A stretch of 64,000 nt of DNA from Microlunatus sp. Gsoil 973 (GCF_009707365.1 NZ_CP046122.1:2914001-2978000); one strand, 5' to 3'; shown: positions 55,102 through 63,838, counted from the stretch's first letter. A program made the numbers and translations. Notes: a model not told the origin generated them from the letters alone.

Positions 55102-55750
55102 GCTACCCGCAGCCGCTGAGGTTCAGCGACAGGTCGGCCGGGCGCATCAGCCAACGGTCGGATCCTGCACCCTCCGGTCGGTTGACGGAGACTGCCGACT
55201 TTCTCGCCGCTGCGCCGATGCGCAGCGGGGACCGACGCCAAAAGAATCGTGGATGACAACTGGCTGCCGGAGCCCTGCTCGCTGCGGGGTACCTGGTGCT
55301 GGCAACCGGGCCGGCCCATGCCGACCCCGGCACTCACCCTCACCGCCTCTCCGGCAGCCTGTCGCCGCAGGTACGCGGACGACAGGCCGTCGGGCACGTC
55401 GACAGTTCTGCACTGATGACCGTGCAACTGTGGCTCAGGCCGCGGACGTCGGCAGACGCCTTGCTGCCGCCGTGAGCATCCCGGGGACATCCGACTACCA
55501 CCGCTTCCTGTCGCCGTAGCAGTACACAGCGAAGTACGGACCGAGCAAGGCCACCGTGCAGAATGCGTTCTTGGTCACGATCGAGCGGTACCGGGTGCCG
55601 GGCCCGCACGGCAGCACCCGGACGATCCGCTCCAACGACCGCGAGGTCACCCTGCCCGCCACCATCGCCTCCAAGGTCCTTGCCGTCACCGGTCTGGACA
55701 ACGTCCAGCCACAGACCTTCCACAGCCGCACCCCGCGCGCGAACATCAAG

Positions 55751-55777
55751 TGACCCGCCCCGGAGTTTCCGGAGACC
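55751..55777 (+). repeat. IS terminal inverted repeat, orfB-side end
   Basis: Begins TGACCCGCCCCGG and ends GGAGACC. It pairs with the inverted copy at 57053-57079 with about four mismatches. The first TGA of the repeat also provides the stop for the truncated upstream peptidase fragment. Confidence 0.9.
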
Positions 55778-55789
55778 GGATTTTGTGGT

Positions 55790-56707
55790 TCAGCCGGTTT
55801 GGCTGAGCCGGGCTTGGTGGGTGTAGTGGAACTGTTCGGCTTGGACCGGGGTGAAGTCATCGATCGACTCGTGGGTGCGTTCGGTGTTGAACCAGTGCAC
55901 CCAGTCCAGGGTCTGGATCTCGACATGATCACGGCCCCGCCAAGGCCCGCCCGGCCAGATCAGTTCGCTCTTGTAGAGGCCGATCTGGGACTCGGCCAGG
56001 GCGTTATCGTAGGCGTCCCCGACGGTGCCGACGGAGGCATCGACGCCGGCATCGACCAGCCGCTGGGTGAAGGCGATCGAGGTGTACTGACTGCCGGCAT
56101 CGGTGTGGTGCACCAGCCCGGACAGGTCGGTGATCCCGTCCTTGCGGCGGATCCAGATCGCCATCTCCAGGGTGTCCAGCACCAGGTCGGTGGTCATCGA
56201 GGTGGCCGCCCGCCAGCCGAGGATCCGGCGGGAGAACACATCGAAGACGAACGCCACATAGACCATTCCTTCCCAGGTCGGGACGTAGGTGAAGTCGGCA
56301 CACCACAGCTGGTTGGGCCGACTGGCCACGAAGGCCCGGTCGACCAGGTCGGTCGGCCGCTCGGCCTTCTGGTCTGGGACCGTGGTCCGCGGCGCCTTGG
56401 CCCGGGTGATGCCGCTGATGCCGAGCTGGCGGAACAGCCGCTCCACCGTGCAGCGGGCGACATCGTGACCCTTGCCGCGTAGCCGCAGCCACATCTTGCG
56501 GGCACCGAGCAGCCGGGCGAACTTGCCGTTCCGCTCGGCCTGGATCAAGTTGATCAACTCCTGATCTCGTAGGTTTCTCTTACTGGGTTGACGATTGCGA
56601 GCGTCGTAATAGGTGGACGGGGCGATCGGGCAGCCGTGCTCGGTCAGCACGGCACAGATCGGCTCGACCCCGAACCGGTCCCTGTACTCGGCGATGAAAT
56701 CGACTAG
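55790..56707 (-). CDS. IS3-family transposase OrfB (DDE integrase)
   Basis: About 305 residues, read by -1 frameshift from orfA; the frame is open from within the orfA end (VLVDFIAEYRDRFGVEPIC), and GTG at 56650 could serve as an internal start. The rve integrase core has the DDE triad: Asp in QLWCADFTYVPTWEG, Asp in HHTDAGSQYTSIAFTQRL and Glu in YDNALAESQIGLYKSEL. The HTH_21 region (FARLLGARKMWLRLRGKG) precedes it. It catalyses copy-out/paste-in transposition together with OrfA. Confidence 0.93.
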   Translation of the reverse strand, partial: LVDFIAEYRDRFGVEPICAVLTEHGCPIAPSTYYDARNRQPSKRNLRDQELINLIQAERNGKFARLLGARKMWLRLRGKGHDVARCTVERLFRQLGISGITRAKAPRTTVPDQKAERPTDLVDRAFVASRPNQLWCADFTYVPTWEGMVYVAFVFDVFSRRILGWRAATSMTTDLVLDTLEMAIWIRRKDGITDLSGLVHHTDAGSQYTSIAFTQRLVDAGVDASVGTVGDAYDNALAESQIGLYKSELIWPGGPWRGRDHVEIQTLDWVHWFNTERTHESIDDFTPVQAEQFHYTHQARLSQTG

Positions 56708-57027
56708 GACCGGTGTGGGCGGTCGAGCTCCGCCGCGAAGAAAGCCGACGCGGCCTTCAAGATCTCATTCGCCCGGCGCAGCTCGGCGTTCTCCTTCTTC
56801 AACGCCTTGAGCTGGGCCGACTCCTCGCTAGTCACCCCGGGCCGCTGACCGGCATCGATCTCGGCCCGACGGACCCACTTGCGCAGGGTCTCGGCCGAAC
56901 CAATACCAAGCTTGGCCGCGATCGACTTGATCGCCTCAAACTCTGACGGGTAGTCGCCCTTGGTATCAGCGACCATCCGGACCGCGCGCTCCCGCAGCTC
57001 CTTGGGGCATGACGAGGGACGTGACAT
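56704..57027 (-). CDS. IS3-family transposase OrfA (HTH)
   Basis: 107 residues. A helix-turn-helix (CPKELRERAVRMVADTKGDY; IKSIAAKLGIGSAETLRKWV) and a leucine-zipper-like coiled coil (EESAQLKALKKENAELRRAN) used for dimerisation and terminal repeat binding. Its TAG stop at 56704 lies inside orfB, giving the -1 overlap expected for a frameshifted OrfAB fusion. Confidence 0.93.
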   Translation of the reverse strand: MSRPSSCPKELRERAVRMVADTKGDYPSEFEAIKSIAAKLGIGSAETLRKWVRRAEIDAGQRPGVTSEESAQLKALKKENAELRRANEILKAASAFFAAELDRPHRS

Positions 57028-57052
57028 AAGGCTTCATCCTTCCAACGAATGA

Positions 57053-57079
57053 AGTCTCCAGACATCCCGGGGCGGGTCA
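57053..57079 (-). repeat. IS terminal inverted repeat, orfA-side end
   Basis: On the minus strand it begins TGACCCGCCCCGG and ends GGAGACT. The transposase orfA starts 26 bases inside this end. Confidence 0.9.
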
Positions 57080-58442
57080 AAGAGCGCTGCGGCAGCGGAC
57101 AGTAACTGTTCGACCTACTACGGGCAGAAGGTCAAGAAGGGACTGCTGAAGTATCGCGGCGCGACCGCGTTCCCCTACGCAGTGTGCGGCTACACCGGCA
57201 GGCAGTTGCGGGCGGCGTACGGGATGAACTCCAGCAATAACGGCGCGGGTCAGACGGTCGCCTACATCGAGATCGGTACGCCGTACAAGATGGTCAAGGC
57301 GTTGACCCGCTTCGCCAAGCTCGGCGGACTGCCGAAGCCGAAGGCGGTCAACTACCAGGAGCTCTCGCTGGGCCGGGGCAACGCCTGCGGCAATCCGTTC
57401 GACATCGAGGAACAACTGGATGTCGAGGCGGTACGCGATGGCACCCGGCGCCCGACATCTGCTCGTCGGCGGGGACGGTTGCACCGCGAGGGACTTCGGC
57501 GCGCAGGCGCTCTTCGATGCCGATCTTGCCGTGATCAACGGGACGGGGAACGCGCCGCTCGCCACCATTGCCTCCAACTCCTGGGGTCTGACCGACGAGT
57601 CCGTGCCCGGCGACTTCGTCGACGTCATGCACCAGATCCTGGTACGGGCGGCCGCCGAAGGGGTCGGAATGTACTTCGCCTCCGGTGACGATCCGGGTGT
57701 CTTCGTGCCGGCGAGCGATCCGTTCGCCATCTCGGTCGGCGGCACGAGTCTGGGCATCGGCGCCAGGAACCAGCGCCTGTTCGAGACCGGTTGGTCCAAC
57801 CAGTATCTGGAGGTCGGCGCCAAGGGCTACATCAACGACGGCATCAACCGCAGCGCCGCGGGCGGTGGCACCAGCCTGATCTGGAAGCAACCGAGGTATC
57901 AGCGTGGCGTGGTTCCGGCATCGGTTGCGCTGCCTGGAGTCGGCGACACCACCGAGCCGCGACGCGTCGTACCCGACATCTCGGCGGTCGCCGATGCCTT
58001 CACCGGAATCCAGCAGGTGGATGTCGAATCGATCAAGAAGGGCGACAGCTACTGGGTGTTCGCCGACGGCGGCACCAGCCTCTCCTCTCCGCTGGTCGCC
58101 GGGATGGTGGCAACGGTCCAACAGCGCGGCGGGCAGCTCGGCTTCGCCAACCCAGCCCTGTACGCGCTAGCCGGCACGAACGCCGTACACGACGCGCTGC
58201 CGGTGACCAGGTCGACACCGGCCAAACGGGCCGCGGTCTTCTGCCCCGAGTCCAACGACCTGTGCGGCATCGACAGCCTGCAGACTCTGGATTCCAGGAT
58301 CGCGCCTACACCGCGCAGGGCACCACCAAGGGCTACGACACCATGACCGGGATCGGCACGCCCAACGGCCAGACCTTCATCAAGGCGCTGCGGACCCTGT
58401 TGATCAACCAGCCATGATCAACTGACCGTCCCACGATCCCAT

Positions 58443-58473
58443 CACCGGACCGGCAGCCGCAGCCGGGCCGGTG
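58443..58473. terminator. Bidirectional terminator between peptidase remnant and prs
   Basis: CACCGGACCGGC and GCCGGGCCGGTG form a 12-bp stem with one mismatch and a 7-base loop, 26 bases after the peptidase stop and 12 bases beyond the convergent prs stop. Confidence 0.65.
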
Positions 58474-58484
58474 GCGGGTCCGTG

Positions 58485-59474
58485 TCATCCGTAGGTCGGT
58501 TCGTCGCTGAACAGGCTGCTTACCGACTGCCCGGAGCTGATCCTGCGCACGGCCTCGGCGAACAACGGCGCGACCGACCGGGTGACCAGGTTCGGCAGCC
58601 GCTTCTCCGGCGCCAGCGGCACGGTGTTGGTGATCACGATCTCGTCGATGCCGGTCTCACCCTTCAGGCGCTGGATCGCCTTCCCGGTCAACAACGCGTG
58701 AGTACAGGCCAGTGAGATCCGCCGGACATCGCGGTCGCGCAACCGCGCCAGGAGCTCGACGATCGTTCCGGCGTTGGCGACCTCGTCATCGAAGATGATC
58801 ACGTTCTTCCCGACGACGTCACCGACGATGGTGTCGATCACCACCCTGTCATCGGCCAGCCGTCGCTTGGAGCCGGCCGCGACCGGCAGACCGAGCTTGC
58901 GGGCCAACTGGGCCGCCACCTTGGCGTTGCCGAGGTCGGGCGAGACCACGACCGTGTCGGTGAGGTCGGTCTGCTTGAAATGAACGGCAAGCTCGTGCAC
59001 CGCGTTCAGATGATCAACCGGGATCGAGAAGAAGCCGTGCACCTGCGGGGCATGCAGGGCCATCGTGACCACCCGAGTCGCCCCAGCCGTGGCGATCATG
59101 TCGGCGACCAACCTGCCGGCGATCGAGATCCGGGGCGCGTCCTTCTTGTCCGAGCGGGCGTAGGCGTAGTGCGGGATCACCGCGGTGATGTGTGCCGCCG
59201 ATGCGCCGCGGGCGGCGTCGAGCATCAGGCACAGTTCGACGAGGTTCTCCTGCACCGGCGGGACCAGCGGCTGCACGATGAACACATCCCGCTGCCGACA
59301 GTTCGCCCGCAGTTGAACCTGCAGGCAGTCGTTGCTGAAGCGGGTTGTCCGGCGCGGCGCCAGCTCGATCCCGAGAATGTCGCACATCTCCTCGGCGAAC
59401 TCTGGATGGGCCGACCCGGAGAAGACTGTGATATCGCGAAGCGTTCTGTCGTTCTGCAAGCCGTCGCTCAGCAC
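58485..59474 (-). CDS. prs: Ribose-phosphate pyrophosphokinase family protein
   Basis: 329 residues of the Prs fold; makes PRPP from ribose 5-phosphate and ATP. Signatures are VFSGSAHPEFAEEM, DVFIVQPLVPPVQENLVEL, VIPHYAYARSDKKDAPRISI and VVSPDLGNAKVAAQLARKL. The PRPP loop is FDDEVANAGTI rather than the common DDMIDTGGTI, so it belongs to a divergent branch. It may be a second Prs or have a modified role; I cannot exclude it is the only one. ATG or TTG near 59474 starts with LSDGLQNDRTLRDITVFSG. Confidence 0.88.
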   Translation of the reverse strand: MLSDGLQNDRTLRDITVFSGSAHPEFAEEMCDILGIELAPRRTTRFSNDCLQVQLRANCRQRDVFIVQPLVPPVQENLVELCLMLDAARGASAAHITAVIPHYAYARSDKKDAPRISIAGRLVADMIATAGATRVVTMALHAPQVHGFFSIPVDHLNAVHELAVHFKQTDLTDTVVVSPDLGNAKVAAQLARKLGLPVAAGSKRRLADDRVVIDTIVGDVVGKNVIIFDDEVANAGTIVELLARLRDRDVRRISLACTHALLTGKAIQRLKGETGIDEIVITNTVPLAPEKRLPNLVTRSVAPLFAEAVRRISSGQSVSSLFSDEPTYG

Positions 59475-59541
59475 GGGGTCACTCTATCGGCGACCTATCG
59501 TTCCGCCCGCATCGGTGAGCGGGCGGAGCTCTCTGTGCGAC

Positions 59542-60105
59542 TCATGCCTCCCGGGCGATCGTCTCCCGTTCCAGACGCCCGTCGATGCTGGCCACGATCC
59601 GCTCACTGATCCGGCCCAGTTCCTGAAGTTGGTCGCTGTCAAGGGCGTCGACGACCAGCTCGCGGGCCGTGGTGACGTGACGCGGAGCGGCCGCGACGAG
59701 CAGCTCGTATCCCTCATCGGTCAGGATCGCGTTGGTGCACCGGCCGTCGGTCGGATCGGGTTCCCGGCGGACCAGGCCGCGTCGCTCCAGCCGAGTCATC
59801 ACATGGGAGAGCCGGGACAGTTCGGAATAGGTGAACATCGCCAATTGGCTCATCCGCATCGTGCGCTGCGGTGCATCCGACAGCCCGGCGAGCACGTAGT
59901 ACTCGACGAAGCTCAGCCCTGAGTCGCGTTGCAACTGCGATTCAAGTGCCGAGGGAAGCCGCGCGATCAACAGGGTGAGGGCACGCCAGACCTGGAGTTC
60001 GGACTCCGAGAGCCAGCGCGGCTCGGCGGCGGCGTCATCGCCGGGCCGCCGGCTGTCCTCGCGCTCGGTATGTCCGGCGTCCTGGGAGACGGCTTCGTTG
60101 GACAT
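59542..60105 (-). CDS. MarR family transcriptional regulator
   Basis: 187 residues; ATG at 60105 follows TTGGAGC. Winged helix: QLAMFTYSELSRLSHVMTRL, then ERRGLVRREPDPTDGRCTNA and ILTDEGYELLVAAAPRHVTT. It is divergent from an FMN reductase, and two palindromic sites of the same half-site (CTTGAA) lie in the gap, so it most likely represses both genes and responds to a quinone or oxidant. The N-terminal tail (about 25 residues) is acidic and variable. Confidence 0.9.
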   Translation of the reverse strand: MSNEAVSQDAGHTEREDSRRPGDDAAAEPRWLSESELQVWRALTLLIARLPSALESQLQRDSGLSFVEYYVLAGLSDAPQRTMRMSQLAMFTYSELSRLSHVMTRLERRGLVRREPDPTDGRCTNAILTDEGYELLVAAAPRHVTTARELVVDALDSDQLQELGRISERIVASIDGRLERETIAREA

Positions 60106-60166
60106 GGCTCCAACCCTAGGGTGCGAGCAGGTCCCGGCGGGACGATTCTGAGGATCCCGGAGTCTC

Positions 60167-60216
60167 ACTTGAAGCTTCATACGAAATGCCCTACGCTTTC
60201 ACTTGAAGGTTCAAGT
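60167..60216. promoter_or_regulatory. Paired palindromic MarR operators
   Basis: ACTTGAAGCTTCA at 60167-60179 (core TGAAGCTTCA) and ACTTGAAGGTTCAAGT at 60201-60216 (perfect 7-bp arms) share the CTTGAA half-site. Their starts are 34 bases apart, about three helix turns, so two dimers would sit on one face. They lie between the MarR start (60105) and the FMN reductase start (60262). Confidence 0.8.
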
Positions 60217-60261
60217 CTACCCCTCTGCAGAATGGCCTCTCCGGGCCGGAAGGGATCACTA

Positions 60262-60831
60262 GTGAGTGACCTGAAGATTGCGATCATCCTCGGTAGCACC
60301 CGGCCTGGCCGCAACGGCAAGGCCGTCGCCGACTGGGTGTTGGCCAAGGCGTCCGAACGGTCCGGCGCCCAGTACGAACTGGTCGATCTCGCCGACTACC
60401 CGCTTCCCCACCTCGATGAGGTGATGCCTCCGTCGGTCGGGCAGTACCAGAACGCGCACACCTTGGCGTGGGCGGAGAAGATCGCCGGCTACGACGGCTT
60501 CATCTTCGTAACTCCGGAGTACAACCACTCCACCTCGGCAGTGCTGAAGAACGCCATCGACTACCTCTACGCCGAGTGGAACAACAAGGCTGCGGGCTTC
60601 GTCAGCTACGGGTCACTGGGTGGCGCCCGCGCCATAGAGCACCTGCGGGGCGTCGCATCGGAGCTGCAGATCGCCCACGTCCGTCAACAGCTTTCCTTCT
60701 CGCTGTTCCACGACTTCGAGAACTTCTCCGAGTTCAACCCGGGCCCCCAGCACGAAGAGTCCGCCAAGGTTCTCTTCGACCAGCTCGAGGCCTGGGCCAC
60801 GGCGCTCAAGCCGGTGCGCCAGGCGGCATGA
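60262..60831 (+). CDS. NADPH-dependent FMN reductase (flavodoxin-like quinone reductase)
   Basis: 189 residues. The flavodoxin fold has the FMN phosphate loop GSTRPGRNGKAVADWV near residue 10 and the signature TPEYNHSTSAVLKNAIDYLY near 80, then GFVSYGSLGGARAIEHLR, all typical of the ArsH/ChrR-like family that reduces quinones, chromate or azo compounds. GTG at 60262 follows GGAAGG. It is the likely target of the divergent MarR regulator through the twin operators. A hairpin follows the stop. Confidence 0.92.
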   Translation: MSDLKIAIILGSTRPGRNGKAVADWVLAKASERSGAQYELVDLADYPLPHLDEVMPPSVGQYQNAHTLAWAEKIAGYDGFIFVTPEYNHSTSAVLKNAIDYLYAEWNNKAAGFVSYGSLGGARAIEHLRGVASELQIAHVRQQLSFSLFHDFENFSEFNPGPQHEESAKVLFDQLEAWATALKPVRQAA

Positions 60832-60855
60832 TCAACTGATTGAACGATCAACGCG

Positions 60856-60891
60856 GACGGCCGGTCATCCCAACGCGGACGACCGGCCGTC
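60856..60891. terminator. Terminator hairpin between FMN reductase and regX3
   Basis: GACGGCCGGTC and GACCGGCCGTC form a perfect 11-bp stem with a 14-base loop. It sits between convergent gene ends and could serve both; the unit AACGCGGACG occurs twice, once in each half. Confidence 0.7.
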
Positions 60892-60938
60892 TGCCTTGTG
60901 CGGACAAACGCTGCGGGTGCACCGCGGACCGACCAGCC

Positions 60939-61616
60939 TCAGCCCTCGAACTTGTAACCAAGGCCCCGTACCGTGACCAGCAGTGTGGGGTTGGCCGGAT
61001 CGGGTTCGATCTTGGTCCGCAACCGCTTCACGTGCACGTCGAGGGTCTTGGTGTCACCGACGTAGTCGGCACCCCAGATGCGGTCGATCAGTTGGCCCCG
61101 AGTCATCACGCGTCCGGCGTTGCGCAGCAGCATCTCCAGCAGTTCGAACTCCTTGAGCGCCAGCTTCACCCGCTCCCCGTTGACCGACACCTCATGCCGC
61201 TCGACGTCCATCCGGACACCGGAGGATTCGACGATGTCGGGCAACAGTTCGACGTCCTGGCCCCGCCGCAATACGGCGCGGATCCTGGCGACGAGCTCGC
61301 GGTGGCTGAACGGCTTGGTGACATAGTCGTCGGCGCCCAGTTCCAGGCCGACGACCTTGTCCACTTCGGAGTCGCGGGCAGTGACCATGATCACCGGGAC
61401 GGCGGACCGCGCCCGAAGCTGCCGGCAGACCTCCGTGCCGGGGAGCCCCGGCATCATCAGGTCGAGCAGCACGATGTCGGCGCCGACCCGGTCGAACTCG
61501 GCAAGGCCCCTGGTTCCGTCGGCGGCCTCGACCACCTCGAAGCCTTCCTTGCGCAGCATGTAGGACGTGGCTTCGCGATAGGACTCTTCGTCCTCGATCA
61601 CCAGCACACGGGTCAT
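60939..61616 (-). CDS. regX3: Phosphate response regulator RegX3 (OmpR/PhoB type)
   Basis: 225 residues. The receiver has the acidic cluster LVIEDEESYRE, phospho-acceptor Asp in DIVLLDLMMPG, Thr in MVTARD and Lys in DYVTKPFSHRE; the C-terminal winged helix (EFELLEMLLRNAGRVMTR; TLDVHVKRLRTKIEPD; VRGLGYKFEG) binds PHO boxes. It controls phosphate uptake genes. ATG at 61616 shares ATGA with the senX3 stop. A matching PHO box lies upstream of phoU in this window. Confidence 0.94.
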   Translation of the reverse strand: MTRVLVIEDEESYREATSYMLRKEGFEVVEAADGTRGLAEFDRVGADIVLLDLMMPGLPGTEVCRQLRARSAVPVIMVTARDSEVDKVVGLELGADDYVTKPFSHRELVARIRAVLRRGQDVELLPDIVESSGVRMDVERHEVSVNGERVKLALKEFELLEMLLRNAGRVMTRGQLIDRIWGADYVGDTKTLDVHVKRLRTKIEPDPANPTLLVTVRGLGYKFEG

Positions 61617-62839
61617 CTGACGATCTCCTGTGGTTCGGATGTACGGCTGGGCGCCGGCTCCGCGTCGCTGCGAGGACGGCCGTCGGGCGAGTGCTGGCCT
61701 ACTGCCGGCGTCGGCAGGGACAGGGTGAAGGTCGAGCCCTGCCCCGGCTGGCTCCAGACCGAGACGTCGCCACCGTGGGCAGCGACGATGTGCTTGACGA
61801 TGGACAGGCCGAGCCCGGTTCCACCGTTGGCCCGACTGCGGGCGAAGTCGACCCGGTAGAACCGTTCGAAGATCCGCCCGATGTCGGCCCGGGAGATTCC
61901 GATCCCGTTGTCGGAGACGGTGATCTTGACGATCTCGTCCTGATCACGTTTCGCTGTTGATGCCGCGACGGCGACCCGCGCTCCGGGGTCGGAATAGATG
62001 ATCGCATTGGCGATCAGGTTCCCGACCGCCACGACCAACTGGTCGTGGCTGCCCAGCACCGTGCTTCCGTGCTCCCCGCCGACCGTTACCGAGATCTCGC
62101 GGCGTTCGGCGTCCGCGCCGTACCGCTGGATGGCGTCCTTGAGCACATCGTCGACCTCGACCATCTCGGCGTGCGCCAGCGGATCGTCGGCCTGGACGCG
62201 GGACAGATCGATGATCTGTTGCACGAGTTCGCTGAGCCGGTCCGACTCGATCGACAGCCTGGCGGCGAACCGATGGACCGCCTCGGGATCGTCGGCTGCC
62301 TCGGCCACGGCCTCGGCGAGCAGTGCGACGGCTCCGATCGGTGTCTTGAGTTCGTGGCTGACATTGGCGACGAAGTCGCGCCGGGTCGCTTCCACCCGCC
62401 GGGCGGCCGTCAGGTCCTCGGCGACGACGACGATCAATCCCCTGCCCAGCGGTGCGACTCTGGCCTTGATCACGACTTCGACACTTCCCGAGCCGCCCCG
62501 CTTGAACTCGAGTTCCGCGCTGCGAGCCACCCCGTCCTCGCGGACGTCCCGGACCATCGTCTGCAACACTGGCACCACCAGCCGGCTGCCACGCACCAGG
62601 CCGAGGGACCTGGCCTGTCTGGTGGCTTCCACGATCGCACCGTCGGGTCCGACCAGTACCGCCGACGACCCGATCGCAGAGAGCACCTCAGACACCCCCT
62701 CCGGCACCGCCCGGTGCTGCTGCGACGACTGATCGTTCGCGGCGTCGGAGGATCGCTTCCGGTTGCTGAGCAGCCAGACGGCGAAACCGCCGACCAGCAG
62801 CCCGACGGCCAGCCCCAGACCGACAGCTCCCGCGTTCAC
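61613..62839 (-). CDS. senX3: Phosphate sensor histidine kinase SenX3
   Basis: 408 residues. One N-terminal membrane segment (AVGLGLAVGLLVGGFAVWLL), a PAS-like domain (SAIGSSAVLVGPDGAIVEAT), HisKA with the phospho-acceptor His in NVSHELKTPIGAVALLAE, and HATPase with NLIANAIIYSDPGARV, DNGIGISRADIGRIFERFYR and GGTGLGLSIVKHIVAAHGG. GTG at 62839 is the start that places the membrane segment first; its ribosome-binding site is weak. Operon with regX3; divergent from phoU. Confidence 0.94.
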   Translation of the reverse strand: MNAGAVGLGLAVGLLVGGFAVWLLSNRKRSSDAANDQSSQQHRAVPEGVSEVLSAIGSSAVLVGPDGAIVEATRQARSLGLVRGSRLVVPVLQTMVRDVREDGVARSAELEFKRGGSGSVEVVIKARVAPLGRGLIVVVAEDLTAARRVEATRRDFVANVSHELKTPIGAVALLAEAVAEAADDPEAVHRFAARLSIESDRLSELVQQIIDLSRVQADDPLAHAEMVEVDDVLKDAIQRYGADAERREISVTVGGEHGSTVLGSHDQLVVAVGNLIANAIIYSDPGARVAVAASTAKRDQDEIVKITVSDNGIGISRADIGRIFERFYRVDFARSRANGGTGLGLSIVKHIVAAHGGDVSVWSQPGQGSTFTLSLPTPAVGQHSPDGRPRSDAEPAPSRTSEPQEIVR

Positions 62840-62912
62840 ATGCTCGATACTAAACCGACATTTCACGCCCACCTGACCGCTGATATGCCCTTGAGCACAA
62901 TGGCAATCGAGG

Positions 62913-62945
62913 GTTCGGGAAGTGTTCACGATCCGTTCATCAGCA
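62913..62945 (+). promoter_or_regulatory. PHO box of three 11-bp direct repeats
   Basis: GTTCGGGAAGT, GTTCACGATCC and GTTCATCAGCA follow one another without gaps, each starting GTTC at 11-bp spacing. The last two match the GTTCAYY half-site of actinobacterial PhoP/RegX3 boxes. It lies 74 bases from the senX3 start and 158 from phoU, so it may control both. Confidence 0.8.
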
Positions 62946-63102
62946 GCCTCGGACCTGGTACCGGCCGTTCCTAGGATGATCCGGTCCCGTCGAACCAACG
63001 GCGGGTAACGGTGGTCCGGGCCGGATTGCACCGTTCGGCTGATCGGGTTCGGGCCGCTATGTTCGGATCACTGTCACCAGCGCTGCGGGAACGAGGCTGT
63101 TC

Positions 63103-63813
63103 ATGCGGGATTCCTACCAGGAGGAACTCAACGAGGTCCTGGACGACCTCGTGAGCGTCTCGAACGCCGTCTCAACGGCCGTACAGGACGCAACCAGCGC
63201 TCTGCTGGACGCAGACATCCACCTCGCGGAGACCGTGATCAGTGGCGACTCCGAGATCGACGTCACCTGTTCGGCGGTCGAAGACCACACGTTCTCGCTT
63301 CTTGCCCTGCAAGCACCGGTGGCCAGCGAGCTGCGCCTGATGGTCGCCACCCTGCGGATGATCGCCGAATTGGAACGGACCGGTGATCTTGCGGCCCACA
63401 TCGCCAAGATCGCCAGGATGCGCTATCCCGAACGCGCCGTACCCGAGGGCCTGCGTCCCAACTTCGTACGGATGGGTGAGGTCGCGCAGCAGATGGTGAC
63501 GACTGCCGGAAGCGCGCTGAAGCAGCGCGATGTCGCAACGGCCAGGAATCTGCTCGAGCAGGACCAGGAGATGGACGAGCTACGCAGGTCCCAGTTCCGC
63601 ACCCTGCTCGGCGACGACTGGCCCTACGGCGTGGAGGCCGCAGTCGACGTCGCCCTGCTGGGCAGGTACTTCGAGCGGATCGCCGACCATGCGGTCTCAC
63701 TGGCCCGTCGGATCGTCTTCGTCGTGACCGGGGAACTCCCGGACGGAGACGTCTGGGCCGAGGCGGAGCAGTCGGGCAGCCGCGGCTGGCCGGTCGCCGA
63801 CGCCGAGCACTGA
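63103..63813 (+). CDS. phoU: Phosphate transport system regulator PhoU
   Basis: 236 residues, two PhoU three-helix bundles (residues about 5-110 and 115-215). The conserved stretches ISGDSEIDVTCSAVEDHTFS, LRMIAELERTGDLAAHIAKI and ALLGRYFERIADHAVSLARR contain the E/D-rich metal sites. PhoU restrains the Pst transporter and SenX3 signalling. ATG at 63103. It is divergent from senX3, and the start of pstS follows 156 bases downstream on the same strand. Confidence 0.95.
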   Translation: MRDSYQEELNEVLDDLVSVSNAVSTAVQDATSALLDADIHLAETVISGDSEIDVTCSAVEDHTFSLLALQAPVASELRLMVATLRMIAELERTGDLAAHIAKIARMRYPERAVPEGLRPNFVRMGEVAQQMVTTAGSALKQRDVATARNLLEQDQEMDELRRSQFRTLLGDDWPYGVEAAVDVALLGRYFERIADHAVSLARRIVFVVTGELPDGDVWAEAEQSGSRGWPVADAEH

Positions 63814-63838
63814 ATCCGCAGCTTCGGATTCAACTTCC

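Larger units (their letters stand above)
55751..57079 (-). mobile_element. IS3-family insertion sequence, 1329 bp, intact ends
   Basis: The element has imperfect terminal repeats beginning TGACCCGCCCCGG at both ends (about 22 of 26 positions shared) and is flanked by a 3-bp target duplication AAG (55748-55750 and 57080-57082). It encodes overlapping orfA and orfB in the -1 arrangement used by IS3 elements. It is inserted in a decayed S53 peptidase gene. Both ends and genes look complete, so it may be active. Confidence 0.93.
55253..58417 (+). pseudogene. S53 family (sedolisin/kumamolisin) peptidase, decayed and split by an IS
   Basis: A secreted serine-carboxyl peptidase gene in ruins. Signal-peptide-like sequence (ALLAAGYLVLATGPAHADPG) and pro-domain pieces (VQLWLRPRTSADALLPP; VSIPGTSDYHRFLSP; LPATIASKVLAVTGLDN) fill 55262-55750; the catalytic domain is 57080-58417, with Glu and Asp in EEQLDVEAV, ASNSWG, Ser in GGTSLSSP and the calcium site near GYDTMTGIGTPNG. 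Lesions: frame breaks near 55470, 57430 and 58290, an in-frame TAG at 55517 in place of a likely CAG, and an apparent pro-domain deletion near 55555. An IS3 element sits at 55751-57079; without it the reading frame joins exactly (RANIK|SAAAADSNCS). Confidence 0.85.
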
